Source of the DNA: Salinicoccus kekensis
Lineage (GTDB): Bacteria > Bacillota > Bacilli > Staphylococcales > Salinicoccaceae
Direction of reading: 5' to 3'
NCBI RefSeq assembly: GCF_900220995.1
Contig: NZ_OBQF01000001.1
Coordinates: 744,001-808,000 of the forward strand
DNA length: 64,000 nucleotides
The position numbers and the translations under genes are program-made. The stretch's first letter is position 1, and every line of letters begins with the position of its first letter. The notes below the pieces were generated by a model that was given only the letters and a program-made list of their open reading frames with translations, was not told where the DNA came from and did no database searches. Of the stretch, positions 56,894-64,000 are shown in pieces.

Positions 56894-57526
56894 GTGCAGC
56901 ACCAAAAAACGTATCATCAGGAGAAAATGAGCATCAACGGCAGGGAAATCACCGTAGAGGGGCCTGCGTCCCACAAGATGCTCACCTCCTGTACATTTGA
57001 TGAAGGCCTGGATGCTTTCAGGGTGCCGGAAGAGCAATATGAGGCGCTTCTTGAGATATCCGAACTGGAAGAAGGCCGGGTGATCATCGCCCGCGAAGGC
57101 ACTCATATCGTCGGTTATGTCACTTACCATTACCCCGACCCGATGGAAAGATGGTCGGACGGCAACCTGCCCTACCTTCTCGAGCTCGGTGCGGTCGAAA
57201 TAACACTCGCCCACCGCAGCGGCGGCATCGGGAAAAAGCTGATCCAGCTGTCCATGGAAGATTCCTTTGTTGAAAACTATATAATCATAACGACTGAATA
57301 TTATTGGCATTGGGACTTGAAAAACACAGGTCTCGATGTTTATGAATATAAAGACATCATGATCAGACTGATGGCCAGTGCCGGCTTTGAAGTTTACCAG
57401 ACGAACGATCCGGAAATTTCGGCACATCCGGCGAACACCCTCATGGCCCGCGTGGGAAAAAAAATCACGAGGGATCAGATGATGGAATTCGATAAGATCC
57501 GATTCAAAAACCGTTTCTTTTTTTAA
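56894..57526 (+). CDS. acuA: Acetoin-utilization acetyltransferase AcuA
   Basis: GNAT enzyme of 210 residues that acetylates the catalytic Lys of AcsA and so switches it off. The acetyl-CoA loop is LAHRSGGIGKKLIQLSMED, preceded by LLELGAVEITLA. The C-terminal signature GLDVYEYKDIMIRLMASAGFEVY and ISAHPANTLMARVG matches Bacillus AcuA. I chose the GTG at 56894, 7 nt after GGGAGG; the GTG at 56888 is too close to it. It is first in acuABC. Confidence 0.93.
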   Translation: MQHQKTYHQEKMSINGREITVEGPASHKMLTSCTFDEGLDAFRVPEEQYEALLEISELEEGRVIIAREGTHIVGYVTYHYPDPMERWSDGNLPYLLELGAVEITLAHRSGGIGKKLIQLSMEDSFVENYIIITTEYYWHWDLKNTGLDVYEYKDIMIRLMASAGFEVYQTNDPEISAHPANTLMARVGKKITRDQMMEFDKIRFKNRFFF

Positions 57527-57546
57527 TGTCAAGGAGGATTCAAAAT

Positions 57547-58191
57547 ATGTTGGTAGAAAGAATTATGACATCTCCGGTACGGACCCTGTCACCCGGAGAC
57601 ACTATAGAAGATGCTTTGGATATGATGGCCCGGCATTCATTCAGGCATGTGCCGATCGTCAATGAGCAGGAAAAACTCGTTGGCATCGTATCCGACAGGG
57701 ACATCAAGATGACCCTGCCCTCCGTGTTGTCTGATGATGAACCGGATATGAAGCTGAACCAGCCGTTGTCGAGGATCATGAGGACCAATGTGACATATTG
57801 TCATCCACTCGATTTCGTCGAGGAGATCGCCCTGGATTTCTATCATTTCTCAATCGGTGCAATCCCCGTCGTACGTGACGGCAGCATAGTGGGCATCGTC
57901 ACCCAGAAGGATATGCTGAACACATTCCTCGAGCTGACCGGCATCAAGGAACCCGGCTCCATCATCGAGATTGATATCGAGGACAGGACCGGCGTCATCT
58001 ATGACATCGGGAAGATTTTCAAGGATTTGAACATCAGGATCATCAGTGTGTCGGTCTACCGCAACAAAGAGACTAAAGGGAATAAAATCATCGTACTGCG
58101 CATCCGGGCCATGAACCCGAGGTTTGCCATACAGAAATTACAGGATGAAGGCTTCAATGTCCTGACGCCTGATAAGATGGGTACACGATGA
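57547..58191 (+). CDS. acuB: AcuB: CBS-pair and ACT-domain protein
   Basis: Protein of 214 residues linked to acetoin/acetate control. Two CBS motifs (about 1-55: MLVERIMTSPVRTLSPGD, RHVPIVNEQEKLVGIVSDRD; about 72-128: FSIGAIPVVRDGSIVGIVTQKD) are followed by an ACT-like domain (about 137-214: IIEIDIEDRTGVIYDIGKIF). It probably senses an adenine nucleotide. The ATG at 57547 follows AAGGAGG. Its stop overlaps the acuC start. Confidence 0.93.
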   Translation: MLVERIMTSPVRTLSPGDTIEDALDMMARHSFRHVPIVNEQEKLVGIVSDRDIKMTLPSVLSDDEPDMKLNQPLSRIMRTNVTYCHPLDFVEEIALDFYHFSIGAIPVVRDGSIVGIVTQKDMLNTFLELTGIKEPGSIIEIDIEDRTGVIYDIGKIFKDLNIRIISVSVYRNKETKGNKIIVLRIRAMNPRFAIQKLQDEGFNVLTPDKMGTR

Positions 58192-59336
58192 GACCATTAT
58201 ACGTGTACGATAAATCGTTATTGAAATACCGGTTCAATGATCAACACCCCTTTAATCAAATGCGTGTGAAGATGACCACTGATTTACTGACGGATGCCGG
58301 TTTTTTAAAGGATGAGGACATCATCAAACCAAGACCGGCCACTGATGAAGAACTTCTGCTCGTGCACAAGCCGGATTATATCGAAGCCGTGAAACAGGCC
58401 GGTAATGGCGGACTCTCCGACTCCCAGCTTGAAAGCTACGGTCTGAACACCGACGATACCCCGACTTTCGACGATATGCATGAAAAGAGCAGTATGCTCG
58501 TCGGCGCCACCCTTGCTGCCGTCGATGAAGTTATGAAAGGCAATGCCAAAAAGGTGCTGAGCCTCGCCGGGGGCCTGCACCACGGTTTTACCGGCAGAGC
58601 CAGCGGATTCTGCATATACAATGATTCAGCCGTCGCAATAGAATATATGAGGAAACATTATGGCATGAAAGTCCTCTACATCGATACGGATGCCCATCAC
58701 GGGGACGGCGTACAGTGGGCGTTCTATAATACGAATGAGGTGATGACCTATTCCATACATGAGACGGGAAGGTACCTCTTTCCAGGGACCGGTTCCACGA
58801 CTGAGCGCGGTGACGATGACGGGTTCGGCTTCTCCATCAACCTGCCTGTCGATGCATTCACCGAAGACGATTCATTTTTAAGCATATTCGAGCAGAGTAT
58901 AGAAAAAGCGATCATCCAGTTCAAACCGGACATCATCCTGAGCCAGAACGGGGTCGATGCGCATTACCGCGATCCGATGACCCACCTTTCACTGACCTCT
59001 AAATCATACGAAGAGATCCCCCGCATCGTGAACAGGCTGAGTGATAAGTACACGGAAGGCAGATGGATTGCCGTTGGCGGCGGCGGGTACAACATATGGC
59101 AGGTCGTGCCGCGAATGTGGGCGCAGATATGGCTCGCCATGCTCGGTGAACAGCCGCCTGCAGGGCGCCTCCCCGAGCCGTTCATAGACAAGTACCGCCC
59201 CAGATGCAAAGTCGAATTTCCGGTTGAATGGCAGGATGATTTAAGCGATTTTGAGGACATCCCCCGACGCAGCGACATCACCGAGAAGAATGATAATATG
59301 CTCCAGAGGATTTTGATGTATCTGGAGCAAATATAA
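58188..59336 (+). CDS. acuC: Protein deacetylase AcuC
   Basis: Class I histone deacetylase-like enzyme of 382 residues that reactivates AcsA by removing the acetyl group placed by AcuA. The catalytic region reads LSLAGGLHHGFTGRASGFCIYND and VLYIDTDAHHGDGVQWAFY; zinc ligands also lie in ILSQNGVDAHYRDPM and the Gly-rich GGGGYNIWQVVPRMW. Its ATG overlaps the acuB stop (ATGA), so translation is coupled. Confidence 0.95.
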   Translation: MRPLYVYDKSLLKYRFNDQHPFNQMRVKMTTDLLTDAGFLKDEDIIKPRPATDEELLLVHKPDYIEAVKQAGNGGLSDSQLESYGLNTDDTPTFDDMHEKSSMLVGATLAAVDEVMKGNAKKVLSLAGGLHHGFTGRASGFCIYNDSAVAIEYMRKHYGMKVLYIDTDAHHGDGVQWAFYNTNEVMTYSIHETGRYLFPGTGSTTERGDDDGFGFSINLPVDAFTEDDSFLSIFEQSIEKAIIQFKPDIILSQNGVDAHYRDPMTHLSLTSKSYEEIPRIVNRLSDKYTEGRWIAVGGGGYNIWQVVPRMWAQIWLAMLGEQPPAGRLPEPFIDKYRPRCKVEFPVEWQDDLSDFEDIPRRSDITEKNDNMLQRILMYLEQI

Positions 59337-59377
59337 AAAACCTCTGTCCGGAGCACCTTCACTCCGTTCAGAGGTTT
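59334..59377. terminator. Bidirectional terminator between acuC and ccpA
   Basis: A stem of about 13 pairs with one internal 2-nt mismatch (59339-59353 with 59362-59376), with an A-run on the left, giving a U-run for the ccpA transcript. Confidence 0.8.
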
Positions 59378-59384
59378 CATTCAT

Positions 59385-60380
59385 TTATTTTGTGGAAGCC
59401 CTGTACTCGATGGCATACGGCAGGATCACATTCGGTTCATCCACCGGCTCATCTTTCATGTACTTGGTCAAAAGCCTCATACCGACAGCACCGATATCAT
59501 ACAGTGGTATCGCTATGCTCGTCACAGGCGGCCGCATCATATGCACAAGCCGTGTGTTGCTGCAGCTGACCAGCTGCAGCCTGTTCGGGAAGCTGATGCC
59601 GCGGTCGAGCGCTCCGTGGAGCATGCCGACAGCCGCCTCATCGCTCATCGTGAGGAGGACATCCACGTTGTCATCCTCATCGATCAACCTGTCGAAGACT
59701 TCCCTGCCCGCATGGTAATGCGTCGCGACTTCACGGGTGTACTCTTCCTTGAAAGGCAGATCGTACTCTTTATAAGCTTCTTTCAAGCCGTCTTCGATAT
59801 GGCGTTCAAGCTGCTCTGAATACAGTGCCTTGATGAAATAGATGTCTTTTGCACCTTTATCGAGCAGATGGGTCGCCACCTCTTTGATCGCCTTGAAATA
59901 ATCAATGTTCACAGATGGCAGATTTGCATCTTTTTCACTGGTTCCGCAAATGACGACCGGCACATTCGAGTTCTTAATGTCTTCGATGGTTTCATCATTT
60001 ATCGTACCTCCAAGGAAGACGATGCCGTCCACCTGTTTACTGACAAGGTTCAAAAACGAATCCCTTTCCTTTTCAGGATTGTTGTCCGTATTTGTGATGA
60101 TGGTCTGATAATTGTACATTTCCGCGATATCATCAAGACCCCTGGCCAGTGAAGAATAATAGAGATTCGAGATATCCGGTATAATCACCCCTACAGTTGT
60201 CGTTTTCTTGCTTGCAAGTCCACGGGCAATTGCGTTGGGCCTGTAATTTAATCTTTTTATGACTTCCTTAACTTTTTTCCTGGTCTCTGGTTTGACGTTT
60301 GGATTGCCATTAAGTACTCGAGACACTGTGGCCATGGAAACTTTCGCTTCACGTGCCACATCATAGATAGTTACCGTCAT
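59385..60380 (-). CDS. ccpA: Catabolite control protein A
   Basis: LacI-family master regulator of carbon catabolite control; binds cre sites with HPr-Ser46-P. The 331 residues are typical. The helix-turn-helix reads TIYDVAREAKVSMATVSRVL, with the hinge PNAIARGLASKKTTTVGVII. The core holds ALYSEQLERH and TSIAIPLYDIGAVGMRLL. The ATG follows GGGGGTG. It is convergent with acuC; a cre-like site lies before it. It probably controls citZ, acsA and ackA in this window. Confidence 0.97.
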   Translation of the reverse strand: MTVTIYDVAREAKVSMATVSRVLNGNPNVKPETRKKVKEVIKRLNYRPNAIARGLASKKTTTVGVIIPDISNLYYSSLARGLDDIAEMYNYQTIITNTDNNPEKERDSFLNLVSKQVDGIVFLGGTINDETIEDIKNSNVPVVICGTSEKDANLPSVNIDYFKAIKEVATHLLDKGAKDIYFIKALYSEQLERHIEDGLKEAYKEYDLPFKEEYTREVATHYHAGREVFDRLIDEDDNVDVLLTMSDEAAVGMLHGALDRGISFPNRLQLVSCSNTRLVHMMRPPVTSIAIPLYDIGAVGMRLLTKYMKDEPVDEPNVILPYAIEYRASTK

Positions 60381-60404
60381 ATATATACACCCCCGAGTTA
60401 ATAA

Positions 60405-60418
60405 TGTAAGCGTTTGTT
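60405..60418. promoter_or_regulatory. Candidate cre site in the ccpA leader
   Basis: TGTAAGCGTTTGTT fits the cre core (TGWNANCGNT at the first ten positions) with mismatches in the last three. It lies 25 bp upstream of the ccpA ATG, close to a TATTAT box on the minus strand, so autorepression is possible. Inference. Confidence 0.4.
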
Positions 60419-60490
60419 TTTAATAATACCATGAAAAGACCGAAGGTTACACCATATTTTGATTGTTTGTTCTAAAAATCACAAAAATGG

Positions 60491-60522
60491 CAAAAAAATA
60501 AACCACACGCATCAGCATGTGG
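60491..60522 (-). terminator. Intrinsic terminator after ytxH
   Basis: An 8-bp stem with one G-U-type mismatch (60503-60510 with 60515-60522, loop of 4) followed on the minus strand by a U-rich tail. Confidence 0.78.
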
Positions 60523-60533
60523 TCGTCATGATA

Positions 60534-61016
60534 CTATTTTTCTTCATCCGGCCGTTCTGCATACTTGGACATATCCACTCTGCGCGGATCCTCTGTCCCT
60601 TCGTCTGCAACGTCATCCTGGATGGCTCTTCTCTGTGCCTGGATTTCTTTTTCATCCAAATCTTTTATACGTTTCTTCTCTTCATTTTCACTTTTCTTAA
60701 TGACCATATCATCTTTTTTATCTTCGAGCTTTGCACGCAGCTCTTCAGTTTTCTGTTCCGCTTTCACTTTCAATGAATCATCGCCGGAACTGTCATCCTG
60801 TTTGGAGTTGAATGTCTCGGAAAATTTATTGGTCGTGTCAGAAATATCATCCCGCAGTGCATCACCAGATTTCGGGGCCAGGAATAAGCCTCCCACTGTA
60901 CCGACGATCAGACCGATCACCAGACCGATTGAGAAATCACGTCCGGTCGTGGTGTTGATCTGCTCTTCATATTCTTCCACACCGTGCAGGTGGCGATCTC
61001 TGTTATAAGTTTCCAT
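60534..61016 (-). CDS. ytxH: YtxH-family protein
   Basis: Protein of 160 residues of the YtxH family (stress-associated, function unknown). Residues about 24-47 form the single membrane or amphipathic segment with FSIGLVIGLIVGTVGGLFLAPKSG and then DALRDDIS, the family signature. A long acidic/basic coil rich in Lys and Glu follows (about 80-160). It lies 40 bp after ytxG on the same strand; ytxJ, part of the B. subtilis operon, is absent before ccpA. AGGAGG lies upstream. Confidence 0.87.
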   Translation of the reverse strand: METYNRDRHLHGVEEYEEQINTTTGRDFSIGLVIGLIVGTVGGLFLAPKSGDALRDDISDTTNKFSETFNSKQDDSSGDDSLKVKAEQKTEELRAKLEDKKDDMVIKKSENEEKKRIKDLDEKEIQAQRRAIQDDVADEGTEDPRRVDMSKYAERPDEEK

Positions 61017-61056
61017 AAACTTTGAAGACCTCCTTTTTTCGATTTTAAAACGAGTG

Positions 61057-61578
61057 TCATCTGTTTTGATTCTGGTTGTCGGTGCTCGGCGAGTTTACAG
61101 CGACCGGCAGATTTTCATCATCACCGGCAGGGCGTGTATTCGTATTGTAGGCCTTGTTCCTTCTCTGCCTCATCTGCCATTTGTCCGCAACTTCCATTGC
61201 GACGTTCGACCACTGGACAACCTGTGAGATTTTCTCTTCATTTTGTGAGATGTTGTGAGTGATGGAATTCGTCACCCTGTCTACTGAACTGTTCAGGTTG
61301 TTCACTGAATCGCCCATGCCCTGGACGGCTTCCACGACCGAGTTCAGTTTCTGCGATTTGCCTTGGATATCTTCAGTCAGACGGTTCGCTTTATGAAGTA
61401 AATCGGTGGATTCTCTTGTGATCCCCTGAATCTGACCTTCAACACCATCCAGTGTGTTTGCAATATGATCGAGATTCTTTTTAACAGGTATTAAAACATA
61501 AGCAATAGCAATTGCGACTACAAGTAGAGCGATTGCTGCTATGCCTGCGGCTATAGCCAGTATAAGCTGCCAATCCAT
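61057..61578 (-). CDS. ytxG: DUF948-family protein (YtxG-like)
   Basis: Protein of 173 residues with one N-terminal membrane segment (about 4-28, LILAIAAGIAAIALLVVAIAI) and a coiled-coil body resembling the DUF948 family (HIANTLDGVEGQIQGITRES, VNNLNSSVDRVTNSI). The C-terminus is polar and unstructured. Function unknown; in B. subtilis it belongs to the general stress operon. It shares an operon with ytxH and lies 89 bp after murC. Confidence 0.87.
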   Translation of the reverse strand: MDWQLILAIAAGIAAIALLVVAIAIAYVLIPVKKNLDHIANTLDGVEGQIQGITRESTDLLHKANRLTEDIQGKSQKLNSVVEAVQGMGDSVNNLNSSVDRVTNSITHNISQNEEKISQVVQWSNVAMEVADKWQMRQRRNKAYNTNTRPAGDDENLPVAVNSPSTDNQNQNR

Positions 61579-61667
61579 AATTAAACGCCTCCATATTCTT
61601 CTGTCAATTTTTTATTCATTATTTAAAATAGCCTAAAACCTCATGCTGTAAACATTAATTTCAATAA

Positions 61668-62966
61668 TTACGATAATAATTCAGTGAATCTCTTCTCATA
61701 CTTTTGGATATCCCCGGCCCCCATGAAGATGATGACTGCTTCCGGATGATTATTCAACATACTGATGTCGTCATCATGCAAAACCGTGGCATCCGGGATG
61801 AGCTCCACCAGGTCGGCGCTCGACAGGTTGCCTGCAGCCTCCCTTGCAGAGCCGAATATATCCACGATATATGTCTTATCGGAGCCATTCAGCGCTTCTG
61901 CAAACTCATTCAGGAATTTCTCGGTTCTTGAAAAAGTGTGCGGCTGGAAGACCGAGACGATTTCCCGCTCCGGATATTTCTTCCGTGCGGTTTCGAGCGT
62001 CGCTCTGATCTCTTTAGGATGGTGGGCGTAGTCGTCGACGATGACCATCTCATTGATATATGTTTCACTGAAACGACGTTTCACGCCGCCGAAAGTCAGG
62101 AACGCAGCCTTGATGTTTTCCATGTTCAGCGACTCGAGATGGCATACTGCGATGACGGAGAGTGAATTCAGCACATGGTGATCCCCGAACATCGGTATTT
62201 TGAATGTATCCCGGTACTCATCGCCGATCGTCACATCAAACTGTGTGCCGCCTTCTGCAAATTTGATGTTGGAGGCAACGATGTCATAATCACCTTCTAT
62301 GCCGTAAGTATATAGAGGCACATCGACATCGATCCTGCCGATATTGCCATCACCGCCGTAGGCGATGACCGCTTTCCCCGCCTGGGAAGCCATTTCGTCG
62401 AAGGCATCCACGACATCATCCAGATCCTTGAAATAATCCGGATGATCGAAATCGATGTTGGTGATGATTGCATAATCCGGATGGTAGCTGAGAAAATGCC
62501 TCTTATATTCGCATGATTCAAATGTGAAGTAGCTGCTTTCCTTAATGCCGAATCCTGTACCGTCACCAATCAGGAAGGTCGTTTCGACATCACCGTTCAT
62601 GACGTGGCTGAGCAGACCCGTGGTCGATGTCTTGCCATGCGCTCCGGTGACGGCGATGGAAGTGAAGCCTTTCATGAAGTCAGCCAGATATTTATGATAT
62701 CGCACGACTTTAAAGCCCTTGTCCATCGCTTTTTTTATTTCAACATGATCATCCTTGAAGGCATTGCCTGCAATATAAGTATACCCCTCAACAATATTGT
62801 CCGCATCGAAAGGAAGGATTTCAATCCCTTTATCCCTCAACTGAAATTCTGTAAATACTTCCTTATCGATATCGGAACCGCGGACCTCATGGCCCAGATC
62901 GTGGAGCACCTGTGCCAAAGCACTCATGCCTGCACCTTTAATACCAATAAAATGAAATTTTTCCAC
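61668..62966 (-). CDS. murC: UDP-N-acetylmuramate-L-alanine ligase
   Basis: Adds L-alanine to UDP-MurNAc, the first step of the peptide part of peptidoglycan. The 432 residues match other MurC enzymes. The UDP-binding start is FHFIGIKGAGMSALAQVL, the ATP loop is VTGAHGKTSTTGLLSH, and the central region ITNIDFDHPDYFKD and DDYAHHPKEI are typical. I chose GTG at 62966 because homologues start here (MxxxHFxGIKG); the frame from 63008 is longer. A weak GGTGA lies 4 nt upstream. It follows the SftA-like gene by 25 bp. Confidence 0.95.
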   Translation of the reverse strand: MEKFHFIGIKGAGMSALAQVLHDLGHEVRGSDIDKEVFTEFQLRDKGIEILPFDADNIVEGYTYIAGNAFKDDHVEIKKAMDKGFKVVRYHKYLADFMKGFTSIAVTGAHGKTSTTGLLSHVMNGDVETTFLIGDGTGFGIKESSYFTFESCEYKRHFLSYHPDYAIITNIDFDHPDYFKDLDDVVDAFDEMASQAGKAVIAYGGDGNIGRIDVDVPLYTYGIEGDYDIVASNIKFAEGGTQFDVTIGDEYRDTFKIPMFGDHHVLNSLSVIAVCHLESLNMENIKAAFLTFGGVKRRFSETYINEMVIVDDYAHHPKEIRATLETARKKYPEREIVSVFQPHTFSRTEKFLNEFAEALNGSDKTYIVDIFGSAREAAGNLSSADLVELIPDATVLHDDDISMLNNHPEAVIIFMGAGDIQKYEKRFTELLS

Positions 62967-62991
62967 GGGGTCACCACACTTTCTCAATATA

Positions 62992-64000
62992 TTAAGACTG
63001 CTGCTCACGAATGAACTTCAGAATCTCATCTTTGGTCTGCTGCTCGATTTCTCCCCTGTTCACTCTGAGAGGTTTGTTTGAAGTCGGAATCTGGACCAGC
63101 ATATCGTTGCCGGTCATCAGATTTTCAGCCCCGCTGACCACCTGGTTCCTGTCATCTTTGTAGGAAATCCTCGTCTGCATCATCTGGAGCAGTTCATAAC
63201 GGATTTTCGCCGACAGGCTGCCGTGGCGTATGACCAGATGGATGCCGAGCGGTTTACCCACTTTCAATATCTGGATGATGATGTTCATTGCCGCGGTATT
63301 GGTGCTTTGCACCAGATCGCTGAAATCATCGATCACCACCAGGATCACACTTTTTTTGTTGGCGTGGCTGACGCGCTGGTTGAAACTTGAAATATTGCGT
63401 ACATGCGCCCGCCTGAACTGGTTCTGTCTTGAGCTCAGTTCCTGCATGACATCATTCAGGCAATCCTCTGACTTAAGGCTCTGAAAATCAGAAAACAGGT
63501 GCGGCAGACCTTTATAATCCTCATACCCTTCACCGCTGAGGGCGAAAACAAATTTCAGATCATGCGGGGTATGGTTCATCAAAAGCGACATGATCATATT
63601 ATCGATCAAATGCTCGGCTTCAGAATCTTCCCCGCCGTGGACCAGCAGGTGCCCGGCTTTTAAAAGTTCAAAGCTGAAAATCTGGTCATCGGCAATCTTT
63701 CCGAGAGTGAATTTGTAATCATTTTTCCTGAGCTTCAGGCTGCTCTTCTGGAACAAAGTGCTGAAATAAGCGGGCTTCGGCTCCCTGACGGGCGTTTCGA
63801 TGCCGATATGACTCGTGCCGATTATGGGGGCGACGATCCGCATGTGGTCGACAGGCAGATGAGGCAGGATATGCGCCTTCAGCTTCGGGATGTTATTGAT
63901 CCTGAAACTCCTGCTCAACTGGATTTCGTGGGTGCCGATCACACCATTGGAAATATACCGGTGAACGTCTGCAGGGATGCCTGCCGTTTCAAAGGCATGC
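62992..64000 (-). CDS. SftA/FtsK-like protein with degenerate motor (3' part of gene, cut by right edge)
   Basis: The last 336 codons of an FtsK/SpoIIIE-family protein located beside murC, where B. subtilis has sftA (ytpS) and S. aureus ftsK. The visible part keeps the FtsK alpha-domain pattern (GTHEIQLSRSFRINNIPKLK, HMRIVAPIIGTSHIGIE) and the beta-domain order, but the expected Walker A (GATGSGKS) reads GGEDSEAEH, Walker B reads VVIDDFSDL, and the ATQRPS motif reads RHGSLSA. The late KPLRVNRGEI element is present. The protein ends at FIREQQS, before the gamma winged helix. I see no frameshift. It may have lost ATP-driven DNA pumping; the N-terminal part is not visible. Confidence 0.85.
   Translation of the reverse strand, partial: HAFETAGIPADVHRYISNGVIGTHEIQLSRSFRINNIPKLKAHILPHLPVDHMRIVAPIIGTSHIGIETPVREPKPAYFSTLFQKSSLKLRKNDYKFTLGKIADDQIFSFELLKAGHLLVHGGEDSEAEHLIDNMIMSLLMNHTPHDLKFVFALSGEGYEDYKGLPHLFSDFQSLKSEDCLNDVMQELSSRQNQFRRAHVRNISSFNQRVSHANKKSVILVVIDDFSDLVQSTNTAAMNIIIQILKVGKPLGIHLVIRHGSLSAKIRYELLQMMQTRISYKDDRNQVVSGAENLMTGNDMLVQIPTSNKPLRVNRGEIEQQTKDEILKFIREQQS

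Overview
The window is a compact, core-chromosome segment of a Gram-positive bacterium of the order Bacillales, most likely a member of the Staphylococcaceae. The gene order (polA, icd-citZ, pyk-pfkA-accA-accD-gntR-malic enzyme-dnaE-nrnA-ytpI, ytoI, ytkL, ald, usp, ackA, ytxK, tpx, sppA, nadK2, thiI-nifZ, ezrA, rpsD, tyrS, fhs, acsA/acuABC, ccpA, ytxH, ytxG, murC, sftA/ftsK) follows the staphylococcal/Bacillus block around ccpA. Base composition is clearly higher in GC than in Staphylococcus, and many proteins carry acidic runs. A moderately halophilic genus such as Salinicoccus is my best guess, but this is inference, not a match.

Layout. 1-7.8 kb: the left edge cuts polA; then an AbgT-type transporter, the TCA genes icd and citZ, and a lipoprotein. 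7.8-18.4 kb: lower glycolysis (pyk, pfkA), acetyl-CoA carboxylase accDA, a short GntR regulator, malic enzyme, dnaE and nrnA, all on the minus strand. 18.4-25.5 kb: ytpI, an unusual array of seven 51-bp repeats, the CBS regulator-like ytoI, ytkL, a GNAT enzyme, a cysteine-synthase family gene, a gene of unknown function, alanine dehydrogenase and a universal stress protein. 25.5-36.8 kb: ackA, ytxK, tpx, an RDD membrane protein, sppA, nadK2, thiI-nifZ, ezrA, a methionine sulfoxide reductase and rpsD with its S4 leader. 36.9-48.9 kb: a more accessory stretch (cytochrome c lipoprotein, M20 hydrolase, two small proteins, esterase, histidine phosphatase, DUF418, MFS, lipoprotein, dipeptidase, YjiH and DASS transporters). 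49-64 kb: tyrS with a T-box, a class A PBP with an aspartate tail, fhs, acsA, acuABC, ccpA, ytxH/ytxG, murC, and the C-terminal part of an SftA/FtsK-like protein that runs off the right edge.

How it works together. Much of the window sits on the pyruvate/acetyl-CoA/acetate node: glycolysis to pyruvate, carboxylation to malonyl-CoA, citrate entry, acetate formation (ackA) and acetate activation (acsA), with AcsA controlled by AcuA/AcuC and the whole node probably by CcpA, which is also encoded here. Genes are mostly separated by clear intrinsic terminators, many bidirectional between convergent genes.

Most interesting: the SftA/FtsK-like protein next to murC has lost its Walker A lysine and its C-terminal gamma domain; a 51-bp repeat array has a 102-bp higher-order period; a hairpin made of two insertion-sequence-like ends sits inside the terminator between the DASS transporter and tyrS; and the GntR regulator beside accDA keeps only a stub of its effector domain. 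No tRNA, rRNA, prophage, CRISPR array or intact insertion sequence was seen.
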